Assembly: GCA_018398585.1 (NCBI GenBank)
Contig: JAGTTD010000010.1
Span: forward strand, 32,280,638 to 32,344,637
DNA length: 64,000 nucleotides
Source: Simmondsia chinensis
Taxonomy: Eukaryota > Streptophyta > Magnoliopsida > Caryophyllales > Simmondsiaceae
Direction: 5' to 3'
The notes beneath the pieces are model-generated. The model was not told the DNA's origin. It worked only from the letters and a program-made list of their open reading frames with translations, and searched no databases. The translations under genes and the position numbers were made by a program. Below are positions 12,016 through 24,145 of this stretch, piece by piece; position 1 is the stretch's first letter; the number at the start of each line of letters is the position of its first letter.

Positions 12016-14905
12016 ATATCACCAGGAGCGGACCATAGGCTTTCCTCCAGGGGCCCTTTCTCTACCCACCAATCCTTCCAGAAGTTGATCTTAGCACCAT
12101 TCCCCACTTTCCATTTGATTTCTTTTCTTATGAGGTTCATAACAGCCATTATTTCCTTCCAGGCTGGGGAATCCATTCCTTTGCAAGTATAGTTAAAGAA
12201 AGAGGAGTTACGAAGATAACGATCCTTTATGACCTGGACCCATAAGTTGTTTTCGTTAATCAGTATTCGCCATCCAAGTTTGCACAGGAAGGCTTGATTA
12301 ATCGCCTCCAACTTACGCAGCCCTAGTCCACCAGCCCCTTTTGGTCTGCAGATCTTGCTCCAGGCAGCCATATGGACTCCGTTTGTATTTTCTTTGTTCC
12401 AGAAAAAATGACGGCTAATTGAATCCCCCTGTTTGCAAACCTTTTTGGGGAGTTTAAAGCATTGCATTACATGGCTCGGCATGGATTCAATTGAGGACTG
12501 AATCAGCGTAACCCTGCCTGCTTTAGACAGTTTCCCTGCCTTCCATTTTGCTATTTTACCTTCCATTTTCGGAATCAATTCATTTCCCACCTGACTTGCA
12601 AATCTCCCTGTTGTGAAATTACACCCCAGGTATTTACCCAGGGATGCGTTACCTGGAATTTCCAGTATGTTACAGAGTCTCAGTCTGTGCTGTCTATCTA
12701 GGTTGGCGGAGAACACTGCCGCCGACTTGGATCTGTTAATTACAAGGCCTGAGTCCTCACCAAATAACTGCAGGATCCTGTTTAAAGTCTGAACCGTCTC
12801 CACTTTGGCGTCACAGAAGAGCAGGCAGTCATCCGCGAACAATAGGCCTGGGATCGGTGATGCATTCCGACTAATTTTAACCCCAATTCCTGACTTCTTT
12901 GTTACCTTAAGAGCCTGCAGGTTAGTTGCTAAAACATCGATGCATAAAATAAACAAAAAGGGGGATAGGGGGTCACCTTGTCTTAGTCCTCTAGAAGGGG
13001 AGAAAAACCCCATTGGTTTATCATTCACAAGGACAGAAAAAGATGTAGTCGTGACTCACATCATGATCCATTCAATCCATTGATCATGAAATCCTAGTTT
13101 CTGAAGTGTCCTTTAGAGGAAGGGCCATTCAATTTTGTCAAAAGCCTTTTCCATGTCAAGCTTGGTAGCTATCTATCCTGATTTTCCTTGTTTTTTTTTT
13201 AAAGCAGTTAGGATTTCATGAGCAACTAGGATGTTGTCTTGGATGTTTCTCCTAGGGACAAAGGCTGCTTGTCACTGGGATACAATATTGGGCATTAGAG
13301 GTTTCATGCGGTTAACAAGTACTTTAGCAATGACTTTATATAAAACATTACATAGACTAATTGGTCTAAAATGGTTTACATAACGTGGTGTGTCAGTTTT
13401 TGGGATCAGAGTAAGGAAGGTGTGGTTAAGCTGTCTCAGAAGGGATCTTCCCCGTAAGGCAGATCTGATAGCGTGATAGATGTCCCTACCCACAAGATTC
13501 CAGCAAGTTTGGAAAAAAAGGGCCAAGAACCCATTGGGGCCCGGGGTTTTGTGGGGGTTCATATCAAAGACCGCCTCTTTAATTTCACTATCACTGAATT
13601 CAGAAATAAGTTTTCATTTTCGGAGTCCGTTACCTTTTTCTTTAATGTTTTTAGGGACTGGAAATTGATTCTAGGTCTGTTTGATATGAATCTTTCCTTA
13701 AATTCCTGGATAAATGTTTCTCCTATGGCCTGTTTTTCGGTAATGGAAATCCATATAGAATTTTGGATTTTGACAATTGCTCTTCTTTTTCTCTTGGTTT
13801 GGACTGTTGCATAAAAGAATTTGGAGTTACGATCAGCTTTTGTAATCCATTCTTTTCTCCAATATTTTCACCCAAAACTTGTGGTTATTGAATAAAATTT
13901 TTTCGAGTTACAGAAGTAGTCTTTGCAGTTTTTTATTTAGGCAGGGGTTACACGGGTCGTAGTTTAGTTTTGATTGGGTCTCACAGATTTTTCTTTCATT
14001 TTCATGGACTTTGCTCTTAGTCCATCCTTTCATTAGTGCTTCATTTTCTTTAATTTTTTTCTTGATATGTTTTAGTCTTTGGACAATTTCAAACAATCTC
14101 GATCCCTGGAATTTCAGGTTCCAGCTTTTTCTTATGATGTCCTCAGTGGTTTTAGACTTGGTCCATCCCGCTTGGAAACGGAATGGGGCAGCCTTTTTAA
14201 GTTCGTCTGCCTCCGTGCATAAAAGAAGAGGCGTGTGGTCTGAGGTGGGCCCAAAGCCGTTGTACACAAACGACTTTGGGAAAAGATGAGCCCATTCTTG
14301 GTTATTGAGGGCTCGGTCTAACTTTTCCTGAATGTAGGCCCCATTAATAGACCTACTCCAAGTGAAGGCTGACCTGCCCACGGCGTATCTTCGAGTTCGA
14401 GGTGTTGGCATAGATTATTTAATCGTATAGTACGTTTAACAGTTAGAGGAGATCCTCCCCGTTTATCGTTTAAGTTTTTAAGCTCATTAAAGTCTCCGAT
14501 AACACACCAAGTACCCATGAAGTGTTTAAGGTCCTGAAGTGCATCTCAAAAATGGTCCTTTTCTTTTTCTTTTGTGGGGGCATAGACAAAGGAAATAAGA
14601 CCCTTTTTGCCAGATATCTTGTCAAGGGCGTATGTGTGAGCAATACGGTTATCGCAATAGAGAATGTCCACATAACATGTTAAAGCATTCCACATGATCC
14701 ATAGAACCCTCACATGGTTTTGGGGAGGGGAATAATGGTATCCATCAAATCCCATGGCCTGGGTTAGATGCCTAACAGTCTGTTCTTTTGCAAGGGGCTC
14801 CAATATGGTTAACATGTCAAGTTTAAATTTTCTAACTAAGCCATGGAGTTCTTGTTGGGCTGGCAAACGTGCCACTCCTCGAATATTCCAGCATAGAATT
14901 TTCAT
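12016..14905 (-). pseudogene. LINE ORF2: AP endonuclease and reverse transcriptase, disrupted
   Basis: The start ATG at 14905 opens MKILCWNIRG, the usual start of the plant L1 endonuclease. GDFNE near 14490 and SDHTPLLL near 14230 are further endonuclease motifs. The RT begins with KTPGPNGF near 13550, continues through GLRQGDPLSPFLF near 12980 and carries the catalytic FADD box near 12840. Frame changes occur near 14540, 14400, 13570-13900 and 13030-13270. The last segment (about 345 codons) is open down to the junction and lacks the usual zf-RVT or RNase H end. Confidence 0.85.
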
Positions 14906-15170
14906 AATGACAGAAAAAAGAAAGGAAGCACCTTCATAAGCCACAAACAAAAGACGCCATCATGTATCCCATGATGAAGTACATGAGTTCCATAGTGATT
15001 TCCATGAGCCCGTAGCTCGCTCCAAAGGAGATATGCAAAAAAACAAAAAAGGAAGATAACAAAAGGTGACCACCAAGGTAGCCAAAACCACAATACCGAC
15101 AAGGGGTAGCGAACAAAATACATCACAGAAAATACATAGCAAGAGAAGTACATAGCTAGAGAAGTCATGA

Positions 15171-16829
15171 CTAGGAATTAATAGATAGCTCTTCACTGGC
15201 CCTAAGTTGGGGATCGTCCCCACTTGAGAGTCTTCTTTTTTTTGAAGACTCCTTAGGGGTCTCCTCCTCCGATGGGTCAAGATCTTCCTCTGGGTCTTCT
15301 TCCATGTTGGTTTGATCATTTCCTATGTTCTCTACCCTGAGGTCTTTATCCAGGTCCATGTTAACAGGAATTAAATTTACAGTGTTATCTTTGGGTTCAT
15401 TTTCATTTTCATATTCCTCTTCTCTGATCGGTCCTAGTACAGTCTTCATTATTGAGTTTTCATCTTCTTTGGAGCTGCGTACCTGGTGGGAGGGATCAAT
15501 TTTGCCCTTCCCTTTTCTATCCACACTGCCCCCCTTCGAGCCCCTGTTAACGTCTGATGTCTTTTCCCCTGAACTCTCTTGAAAGCTTGGTTCTCTCAAA
15601 ACTATGTTCGGTCCACCCCTCGAATTTCTGGGTTTTGGTCCCCGTTTTTCAGGTCTTGGCCTTTTTTTGGGGTGGACATGGATCCACCTTTCTTTGGTCG
15701 TGGTATTCTCCGTGTCATCTTCTCTAGGTTCGCTTAAGGGAATTCCCTCCCTGAATCGTTCAACCACAATGTGCATTTTAGTTGTTTTATTATAGTTTGG
15801 GCAGTTTTCGATACCACGGTTTTCAATACCGCATAGGGCACACACATCGTACAGTCCCTCGTAGGTGAGAAGGAAGGCTTTTTCAGTATGCGTTCCCCTA
15901 ACTGTAATCTTTCCAGGTAGGGTTTTGGTTACATTAATTTCCACGCATGCTCTAGTAAATTTTCCTTTTAGTCTGGCCTCCGTGAATCCATCAACCCTGA
16001 TTAGAGGCCCGATGGGTTCTAGTAGCCTGGTTAGAGTCTCGCGGTTCCAAAATCCAAGTGGAAGTCTTTGGACCTGGATCCATTGTGCGGCCACCTCAAT
16101 TTCAGACTCAAAGGGATCAAACATTTCTTGCCATTGTCGCAGCACGAAATTTAGAGAGTGGACAAACCATGGTCTTCCTCCCCAAACAAAGTTCTTATCA
16201 TTTTCATTAGAAAATTTAATTAAGATCGAACCATTTCCTAGTTCAACATAATCAACCCGGCCTCTTACCTTGTCCCAATAACTACGGCTTTTGGCTCTAA
16301 TGCCATTTAGGGGAATAGAGTCTCCCCATACTTTCCCTAACAACCAAAGCGCCCTCATTTCCTCAATACTATGGTAGTCCCTTATACCTAGGTCATCATT
16401 TGGTCCGACATTGGGATGTTTAGAATTACCTCCCATGGAACTGTTAAGGCCTCCGTCCCCATCACTAAGAGGGGGGCCGTGATCCTTATTCTGACTTGGG
16501 TGCTGTAGTGCAAATTTGTAACTGGGGGCTGCTGAGTTTCGGTTGGGAGGACCATGATTTGGACCTCCAGTGGAATCCTGTGGCTCAGGGTGTCCGACAG
16601 GAGGAAGGTCACCAGGAAAACTACCCATTGACTTGAGTAGTGTGTCATTTTGGTGCTGTTTAGGTTGCATGTGTGGAGTGGGGCTAAAAGACTTAGACAA
16701 TGGAGAGAGTGAAGGGAGAGAGGGTGTGGATTTAGTGGGATAACCCACCAAACCATCAACCCCTATAAAGGCCCTGGCCTTCTCCTTCCAACAAAGAGAG
16801 AATTCCAAAAATTGCATCAGATTTTCCAT
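15171..16829 (-). CDS. LINE ORF1 protein, DUF4283-type RNA-binding protein
   Basis: 552 codons from ATG 16829 to the stop at 15171-15173. The frame is open upstream to 16952, but 16829 fits the family start (MENLMQF). The Pro/Ser-rich N-terminal third is followed by a DUF4283-like domain (about residues 165-330, with FVWGGRPWFVHSLNFVLRQW and IQVQRLPLGFWN). Next comes a knuckle-like CALCGIENRGIENC, where the usual zinc-binding His is Arg, and then a charged, low-complexity tail. The protein should bind element RNA and accompany ORF2. It is the longest undamaged element frame in the first 17 kb, unlike ORF2 beside it. Confidence 0.8.
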   Translation of the reverse strand: MENLMQFLEFSLCWKEKARAFIGVDGLVGYPTKSTPSLPSLSPLSKSFSPTPHMQPKQHQNDTLLKSMGSFPGDLPPVGHPEPQDSTGGPNHGPPNRNSAAPSYKFALQHPSQNKDHGPPLSDGDGGLNSSMGGNSKHPNVGPNDDLGIRDYHSIEEMRALWLLGKVWGDSIPLNGIRAKSRSYWDKVRGRVDYVELGNGSILIKFSNENDKNFVWGGRPWFVHSLNFVLRQWQEMFDPFESEIEVAAQWIQVQRLPLGFWNRETLTRLLEPIGPLIRVDGFTEARLKGKFTRACVEINVTKTLPGKITVRGTHTEKAFLLTYEGLYDVCALCGIENRGIENCPNYNKTTKMHIVVERFREGIPLSEPREDDTENTTTKERWIHVHPKKRPRPEKRGPKPRNSRGGPNIVLREPSFQESSGEKTSDVNRGSKGGSVDRKGKGKIDPSHQVRSSKEDENSIMKTVLGPIREEEYENENEPKDNTVNLIPVNMDLDKDLRVENIGNDQTNMEEDPEEDLDPSEEETPKESSKKRRLSSGDDPQLRASEELSINS

Positions 16830-17398
16830 AATTAGGGCAACCAAGAGAAGCAAAATCTTCCAGCAGAAGAAAATAAAGGAAATCTGGGGAAAAAACTTAC
16901 AGCTGGTGGGCATGCACAGGAAAAAAGGGGCGGCACCTCCTTGGATTTCCACTCTTGGGCTTCCTCTTCTGATCTTCTACTGCTTCTTCTTCTTCCATCT
17001 TGAGTAAGGATCTAGCACTTCAGATCTGGGCGTGCATGTGTAATTGGTCGTAGGAGTGAGTTTACTTTGTTTTGGTAGGGTGAAATCTGCCCTAAATCTC
17101 TCAGATCTGGACAATGATTTGGGGGGAAGGGGAGATCTGGAGAAGACCTTTCCCTTTTGACGTTTTGGGGGGGTGGACTGTGATTTAGAAGAGGATTTTT
17201 TAGGGGAAGGGGCCATTGGGCGATCGGCACCTTGGCCGCCATTAAAGGAGGTGCTCGAGTGCTTGTGTGTATGCTTGAGAGGGGATGAGTGGGCGTAGAG
17301 CTTTGGACAGGGGCAGAGCTTTGGAAGGGAGCAGGGAACTGTGTGTGGTTTAGAGCGTGAGGAGAGGGAAACGAGAGTTTCTCTCTCCTCCATCCGAT
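16830..17398 (-). other. LINE 5' untranslated region
   Basis: GC-richer than its surroundings. A 138-codon minus-strand frame (16977-17393) is Ser/Pro/Lys-rich with no recognisable domain, and I treat it as leader sequence rather than a gene. The 5' border at about 17398 is set by the change to (TA)n. Confidence 0.55.
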
Positions 17399-17418
17399 TT
17401 ATATATATATATATATAT
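17399..17418. repeat. (TA)n microsatellite
   Basis: About ten TA units between the LINE 5' end and AT-rich DNA. Confidence 0.9.
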
Positions 17419-17540
17419 GGTATATTAACTTTTTTAAAACACTAAAATTCATAAAATAATTTTTTAGACCAGCCTTCAATATATCTTTATGAACAATTTA
17501 TCAAAGATGGACATACCCTTAATTAAAACTAGTTTCGTTC

Positions 17541-17555
17541 CCGTGCGATGCACGG
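17541..17555 (-). other. 3' hairpin of Helitron A
   Basis: ccgtgcgatgcacgg is a 6-bp perfect stem with a 3-nt loop, followed on the minus strand by a short spacer and CTAG at 17532-17529. Confidence 0.85.
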
Positions 17556-18629
17556 ATGATATTTATGGGTTATTGTATTTTATAGCCGTGATTTTTTGTA
17601 TCGAACTAATATCTTGTTTGATCAACTGTCTATAATATTGTTCAATTTACATAATTCCTAAAATAGTAACTGTAAAAGTTTTTCGTAAAGAATAAGACAA
17701 ACTATATTTCCTATTTTAAGTCTTTAACAGAGACTTTATTTGTTCCTTTTTCTTTTATGGATTTATTTTTTTTCGGGATTTAATACAGAAAGTCTTAAAT
17801 TAAGAATATATTATTTTTTTTATTTTTGGTTATGGGAGGTTTACTTAATATTCTTTTATTGACTAAATACGAAAAGTATTAATTCGAAATTGTTGGAGGC
17901 GTAACCGGTACCCTATTCTTGGATTACATAAGATAAGTATTAAAATAATAATATATTGCCTTAATATTTTCTTTATTATTTTTGGTTCTCGGGGGTTTTT
18001 TTTTTTTTTAGAACCCTTTTTATTGTTTTATAGGTTAAATACGAAAAGTCTTAAATTGAAAATATGTTTTCCTTGTTAATTTTGGAACTTTAATGAATTA
18101 ATTTTTTTCGTATCTTAGTTTTGTTGTATAATGCGTAGATTTTATAAACCCAAGTCAAAATTTATATACCTCACCGGATTAAAATAAATCCTTCCTTGCA
18201 GTAGGCACGCGAAATGTCGCACTTCGTGGACTAAATATAAAAACTCTTTATTTTTATTTTTTTGAGTTGTCGGAGGTCTAACTCATGCTCTGTTCTTGGA
18301 TTACATAAGAAAAGTCTTAAATAAAAAATTACTGCTTTATGCATGAATATACGTTTGGCATACTGCGCTAGGGTTTATCAAAATAACCCCAACTATCCCA
18401 AAAAACAATCAAACTTAAAGAATTCGATTTTAAAAGATATTGAATTGGTGGTTCAGTATGACGCACGGTATAACGCTCTGGTTTATTTTGGTAGAAACGT
18501 TGGCGGTGGGCAATTTTATGAATAAGAGATATTGGGATGGCAATGAGCTCCACCTGATAGGAACGGGTATAGATAACTATTTTGTATGCACATTAAAGAG
18601 GTACGGGGTGGGTAATGGATACCTGCGGG

Positions 18630-19649
18630 TGTTGGATATATATTGTGTACAATGACAAGTAGAATACTGCGTAAAATACTGTTGAAAATTATAATAATAA
18701 CCGAAAAGTACAAGGAAAAAACCAATAAATACTGATGATCGTGAACCGAAAATTGCAGCAGTTTTGAACCGAAAATTACAGTAATTTTTTCTCGTGAAAA
18801 CAATAAAAACGCAGTGTCGAAATGCTGTAAAAATTGCAGTAATTGTAAATCGGAAAAATGCAACGAAATAAATGAACACGACAATCAAATAATACCGAAA
18901 GAGGGAAAGTAGATTAGAAAATACTAAGATACCGTGCCGTGGGAAATACCACTGTCCTAAAAGACGATTTCGCCGCTGCTTCGGTGCAAACAGTGTTACT
19001 GGTGACCGCCCTCCAGGATTTACACGGTCCGACTGTTAACGTGCACCTGTTAATCACAGGGTAGGAGCGCCCTAGAACTTTGCCCAACAACTTTTACCAA
19101 GAAAGAGAGAGAGCCGAAGAGAACTATGAAGATGTTTTTTGTTGAATGTGTATTTCTGCATGTTTAGTATTGTATTTATACTAATAGTAAGAATCAAATC
19201 TGGTGTTTAATGTGGTGGTGCAACTACTAGAAACACAGCTGGTGATTAATGTCATGGTGAACGACTGGAAAAGCCCAGGCTGTATGAATGGAGTAAAAAT
19301 GCTTGATTTTGCAGTAATTGCGTTCTAATGACAGTGAATTAAGGCGTTTGGAACTTGGCAACGGTAACATTGTTTATCGTAACTTTTCCGTAAAATAAAT
19401 ATATCCGGTGTAAAAAACTCACCCACACCCTCGCTTGAGCACGGCACGGGGCGGTGGGTGGAGGGTGGCGCGCGCGTGTGCGGTTCTCTCCATTCCTTCA
19501 CCCAAGACTTAATTCAAATAAGTTAAAAACACTCACCCTTATAAACCCAACTAGCCCCTTCTAAATTGTCAATGTGGGATTGGGATATTTAACAATTGTA
19601 GTGCAAGTTTTCTACTAATTTGGATTTAGCTTGTATCATTTTTCTAACA
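18630..19649 (-). repeat. 3' LTR of copia element 1
   Basis: 1,020 bp. Pairs with 24146-25161 at roughly 95% identity by eye, including small indels near 18680 and a GC-rich difference near 19440-19480. Confidence 0.93.
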
Positions 19650-19665
19650 ATCCCCCACAAAAGAT
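19650..19665 (-). other. Polypurine tract of copia element 1
   Basis: On the minus strand this reads as a purine-rich tract containing TGTGGGGGAT directly before the 3' LTR, the expected primer for plus-strand DNA synthesis. Confidence 0.75.
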
Positions 19666-20214
19666 ACAAGCGAAAAAGAGAGAAAAGAATAGACTGGGCA
19701 AAGGAAGTTCGATTTTTCAGTGCCGATGTCTTGCGACTTGAATCGTCACCTAGTGTAACCCAAATTTAGGACTAACATCTTGCAAGGTGACTTTCGTCTT
19801 GAACCTCACAAGGGGCTGTATAGTCTTCCACTTGGACACATACCAAACTCTAGATCTCTGCAACTCCTGCAGTTTGGCACGTTTAATCGGCCATGCGCTT
19901 GTCCTAGATATTCATAGGCGCTCTAGAAGGCAAGTCTCAAATCCTTCATAGGGAGCGGCCAGACTCCGACACCTATATAGGTGGATCCCATCAAGCGTGT
20001 GTTATCGCACACCACCAAACATATGGATATGGGTCCATTAAGAGCTAAAGCTCAACCTTACCCCTGGTAACATACAGACAGTGTCCGTCATGTGCAAGTC
20101 GTGCTTACACCGCCAACATAAAACACAGTGCATATCTTGAATGAAACTATGACTTCTCACACTGAACCTGTTAAAACCAGGTTGGATACATCATAGTTTA
20201 TTCATGTATAAACT

Positions 20215-23200
20215 TTAATCCCATCCCCTCGATGTTTCTACAATCATTTTACAACGAAGGCCTTTTGTCAACGGATCCGCAAGATTCTTTTCAGACTTTA
20301 CATAGTCTAGTGATATCACTCCACTTTCTAGTAGATCTTTCACAATCTTATGCTTGAGACGAATGTGTCTCCTATTGCCATTATAAACCTTGTTCTTAGC
20401 CACAGCAATTGCACCTTGACTATCACAGTGAAGCGACACTGATGGAGCTGGAAGTCCCCACAATGGCACGTCTCCCAATAAACTTCTTAGCCACTTGGCT
20501 TCATGACCTGCCAACTCAAGAGCAATAAACTCAGATTCCATAGTAGACGTGGCAGTACAAGATTGCTTAGATGATTTCTAGGATATAGCACTTCCAGTTA
20601 GTGTGAACACATATCCACTAGTGGAATTAATTTCATCGTTATTAGACACCCAATTGGGGTTGCAATATCCTTCTAATACAGCGGGAAACTTTCTATAGTG
20701 AAGTCCCCAATCCATGGTTCCTTTCAAATATTTAAGCAATCTTTTTAACGCATTTCAATGCTCTTGATTAGGATTATGTGTGTATCTACCCAGTCTACTT
20801 ACAGCATATGCAATGTCAGGTCTAGTGTAATTCATTAGAAACATAACACTACCAATTATCTTGGCATACTCAGATTGGCACATAGCAACACCTTTATGTT
20901 TAGTTAAATGTATACTGGGATCATAAGGTGTTCTAACAGGATCAGTATTGATCATATTAAACTTTTTAAGTATCTTCTCAATATAGTGAGACTGGTTTAG
21001 ACTTATGCCTTCTGGAGTTTTCACAATTTTAACTCCTAAAATCACGTCTGCCACACCCATATCTTTCATTTCAAATTTAGAGCATATAAAATTTTTCGTC
21101 TCACTGACAACATTCAAGTATGTGCCAAATATCAGCATATCTTCAACATATAGACAAATTATAACACATCCATTTGAATCAAACTTAGAATACACACATG
21201 AATCACCATGGTTCACAAGGAAATTATTAGCTAATAGCGTGCTGTTAAATTTCTCATGCTACTGTTTAGGTGCCTGTTTGAGACCATACAGAGATTTTAC
21301 AAGTTTACAAACTTTATTTTCATTACCAGGAACCACAAAACCCTCAGGTTGCTTCATCTAAATCTCTTCGTCTAGGTCACCATTAAGGAATGTTGTTTTA
21401 AAGTCCATTTGATGCACTACTAAATCATGGACAGATGCAAGGGCGATCAAAGCTCTAATCGTGGCAATTTTAGCAATAGGTGAATAAGTATCAAAATAGT
21501 CTAATCCCTGTTTCTGGGTATAACCCTTAGCCACTAACCTCGCCTTAAACTTGTCTATTGTCCCATCAACCTTCATTTTCTTTCTAAAGACCCACTTACA
21601 ACCTATTGGCTTACAACCTCTAGGAAGGTCTACCAATTCCCATGTATGGTTACCTAGAATTGATTCTAGTTCGCTATTAATAGCTTCTTTCCAAAAAGTA
21701 GAGTCAACTGACCTTATGACCTCATCATAGGTTTTAGGGTCTTCTTCTAACATATAGACATTTGCAATTTCTTCATTTATGAAATTATCTTCTGATAGGA
21801 AAGTGGTTACAAAATCAGGTCCAAAGTTGGTTTCTTTCCTAGCTCTTTTACTCCTCCAGCTTTCAGGAGTGTCTATATTGTTTGTATTATCATGACTCGC
21901 AATTACATTATGAGAAGGCAAACTAGAAGGCTGTGCATCGCTAGATTTCAAGGGAAAAATATGTTCATAGAATTCAGCATCTCTAGATTCCATGATACTA
22001 CCACATGCATATGAATCATTAGATCCCTTAATTAAAAAAGGATAAGCAGCACTGTGGTGAGCATATCCGATAAAAATAGAATCAACAGTCTTAGGTCCAA
22101 TTCTGCTACGTTTAAAGTCAGGTAACCCAACCTTAGCTAGACACTCCCACACTTTTAAATATTTTAGATTAGGCGCATAACCTTTCCACATTTCGTATGG
22201 GGTTTTATCTAATTTTTTGTGAGGAACTCTATTAAGTACATGACAAGCAGATAGTATCGCCTCCCCTCACATGTTGTCAGGTAGTCCTGAACTAATAAGC
22301 ATAGCATTCATCATACCCTTTAAAGTTCTATTTTTCCTCTCTGCAACACCATTAGACTGTGGGCAGTAGGGTGGGCTTCGCTCATGTATTATTCCATTTT
22401 CCTCACATAATCTTTCTAGAGAGGTTGTATCATATTCTCCTCCTCTGTCAAACCTAACTCTTTTAATTTTCCTTCCTAACTGATTTTCTACTTCAGCTTT
22501 ATATTTTAAAAATATTTCTTCTGCCTCATCTTTAGTACTTAGGAGATATAGCATTGAATATCTTGAGTGATCATCTACAAAGGTTATGTAGTATCTTTTT
22601 TCGCCTCTACTCATTAGGCTTTTATAGTCTCCTAAATCAGTGTGAACTAGTTCAAGAAGTTCAGTTTGTCTCTCAATGGACTTAAAGGATTTTTTAGCAT
22701 ATTTAGCTTCCACACATACTTCAAACTTATTAAAGATGACATCACTGAAGTTAGGGATCATGTTCATTTTCTTAAGTCGTTTAATTGATTCAATATTTAT
22801 ATGCCCTAAGCGAGCATGCCACAAGTCAAAAGATTCAACAATATAAGCAGAAGAGGTACTAGCGATATTATTCATGCAAACAGCATCAAGGACAAAGAAA
22901 CCACCATTACAAAAACCCTTGCCCACATATTCTCCATTCCTAGTAAGGACTAACTTGTCTGAGTCAAAGGATAATTTCAACCCAGCTTTGATCAAAAGAC
23001 TACCCGAAATTAAATTTCTACGCATAGCAGACACATGCAGCACGTTCGTTAAAGTAAGAAATTTTCCAAAAGTGAGTTTTAAAGAAATCTTCCATTTTCC
23101 GAGGATTGGTGTAGCTGCTGAATTGCCCATAAAGACCACCTCTCCATCGGACATCTTCTGGTATTCTTGGAACATGTTTCTGTTTGTGCAGATGTGCCTG

Positions 23201-24118
23201 GTAGCCCCGGTATGCACTATCCACCCAGTCAAGTTGTTGACTAGATTCACCTCTGAGACAACAGCTATAATGTTCTCCGCTTCTACAAGGTGGGCTTTGT
23301 TCTTCGAGTCTTTAGGCTTTTTACTTCTGTAGTCTTTGGCCATATGTCCACGTTTTCCACAGTGACAGCAATCTCCGAGGAATTTGTTGTTTGGCTTTTG
23401 AATCTTTCCACCAGGCTTGAAATTTGGGTGATACTTTTTTCCTTTGTTCTTGAACCTGTCTGCATTACTAGGCCTAGCTTCGACAATATTAACTTTAGAA
23501 TGGTCGGAGTATGCATACCCCTTGTCCTTAAGCCTATTTTCTTCTTCAATTTTTAAGTGATTTGTTAACTCCTCTAATGTCAAGCCCTGCTTTTTATGCA
23601 TGAGTAGATTTTGGTAATCCTTCCAGGAAGGTAGAAGTTTTTCAATTAAAACATACGCTTGAGTTATTTCGTAAATTTTAAGGCCTTCTGACAAAAGAGT
23701 AGTTACAATATTTTCATATTCATGGATTTGATCAATGATTGGTTTATTGTCCACGAATTTGAAATCTAACCACTTACTAGCTGCATATTTCCTAGTACTA
23801 TGATCATCACCCCCATATTTTTTCTGTACGGAATCCCAAATCTCTTTTGCCGTACTTAATTTTACATAAATATCAAATAACCCATCACTCATATAATGCA
23901 GTAAGTTTCCCCTATAGGTTCGGTCATCTACGGTACATTTTTCTTCATACGTTTTTTTTTTTCTCGTTTTCACCTTCAGGTGCCTTTTTCTCGTAGAGAA
24001 CGTAATCAAGACATACTAATTGCAGGAAAGACAGAATTTTTTGGGACCATCTCTTATAGTTCTCCCCGTCAGGAGGCTCAACCTTGGACATGTCGGGAAG
24101 GGGTATTTTTGTTGCCAT
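20215..24118 (-). pseudogene. Copia element 1 gag-pol polyprotein, disrupted
   Basis: The start ATG at 24118 opens MATKIPLPDMSK. Order: gag; a knuckle CCHCGKRGHMAKDY (last Cys is Tyr); a protease with WIVHTGATRHIC (catalytic Asp is His); an integrase with HARLGH, RFDRGGEY and NGVAERKNRT; an RT whose YVDD box reads YVED; and RNase H with TMESEFIALE near 20530. A frame change lies in an A-run near 23950. In-frame stops are 22267-22269, 21358-21360, 21259-21261, 20755-20757 and 20578-20580. Four of the five stand where relatives have Trp. Three active-site changes plus stops make this copy dead, although the length and order are complete. Confidence 0.9.
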
Positions 24119-24145
24119 GTTCATACATAAAATCGTCTTTTAGAA

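Larger units (their letters stand above)
12016..17398 (-). mobile_element. L1-type LINE, 3'-truncated
   Basis: A minus-strand non-LTR element with a 5' untranslated region (about 16830-17398), intact ORF1 (15171-16829), a 265-bp spacer and broken ORF2 (endonuclease plus RT). ORF2 similarity runs into the end of the gypsy integrase near 12016, before a C-terminal RNase H or zf-RVT region, 3' UTR or poly(A) tail. The 5' end abuts a (TA)n tract. No target duplication can be found, because one end is missing. Confidence 0.87.

Noticed and set aside
16977..17393. A 138-codon minus-strand gene upstream of LINE ORF1
   Set aside because: Low-complexity Ser/Pro/Lys composition in the LINE leader and no domain; treated as 5' UTR.
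12016..17398. LINE inserted into the gypsy element by target-primed reverse transcription
   Set aside because: The LINE 3' end would lie at the junction with a poly(A) tail and a target duplication. Neither is present, and the gypsy element does not resume at the other end.
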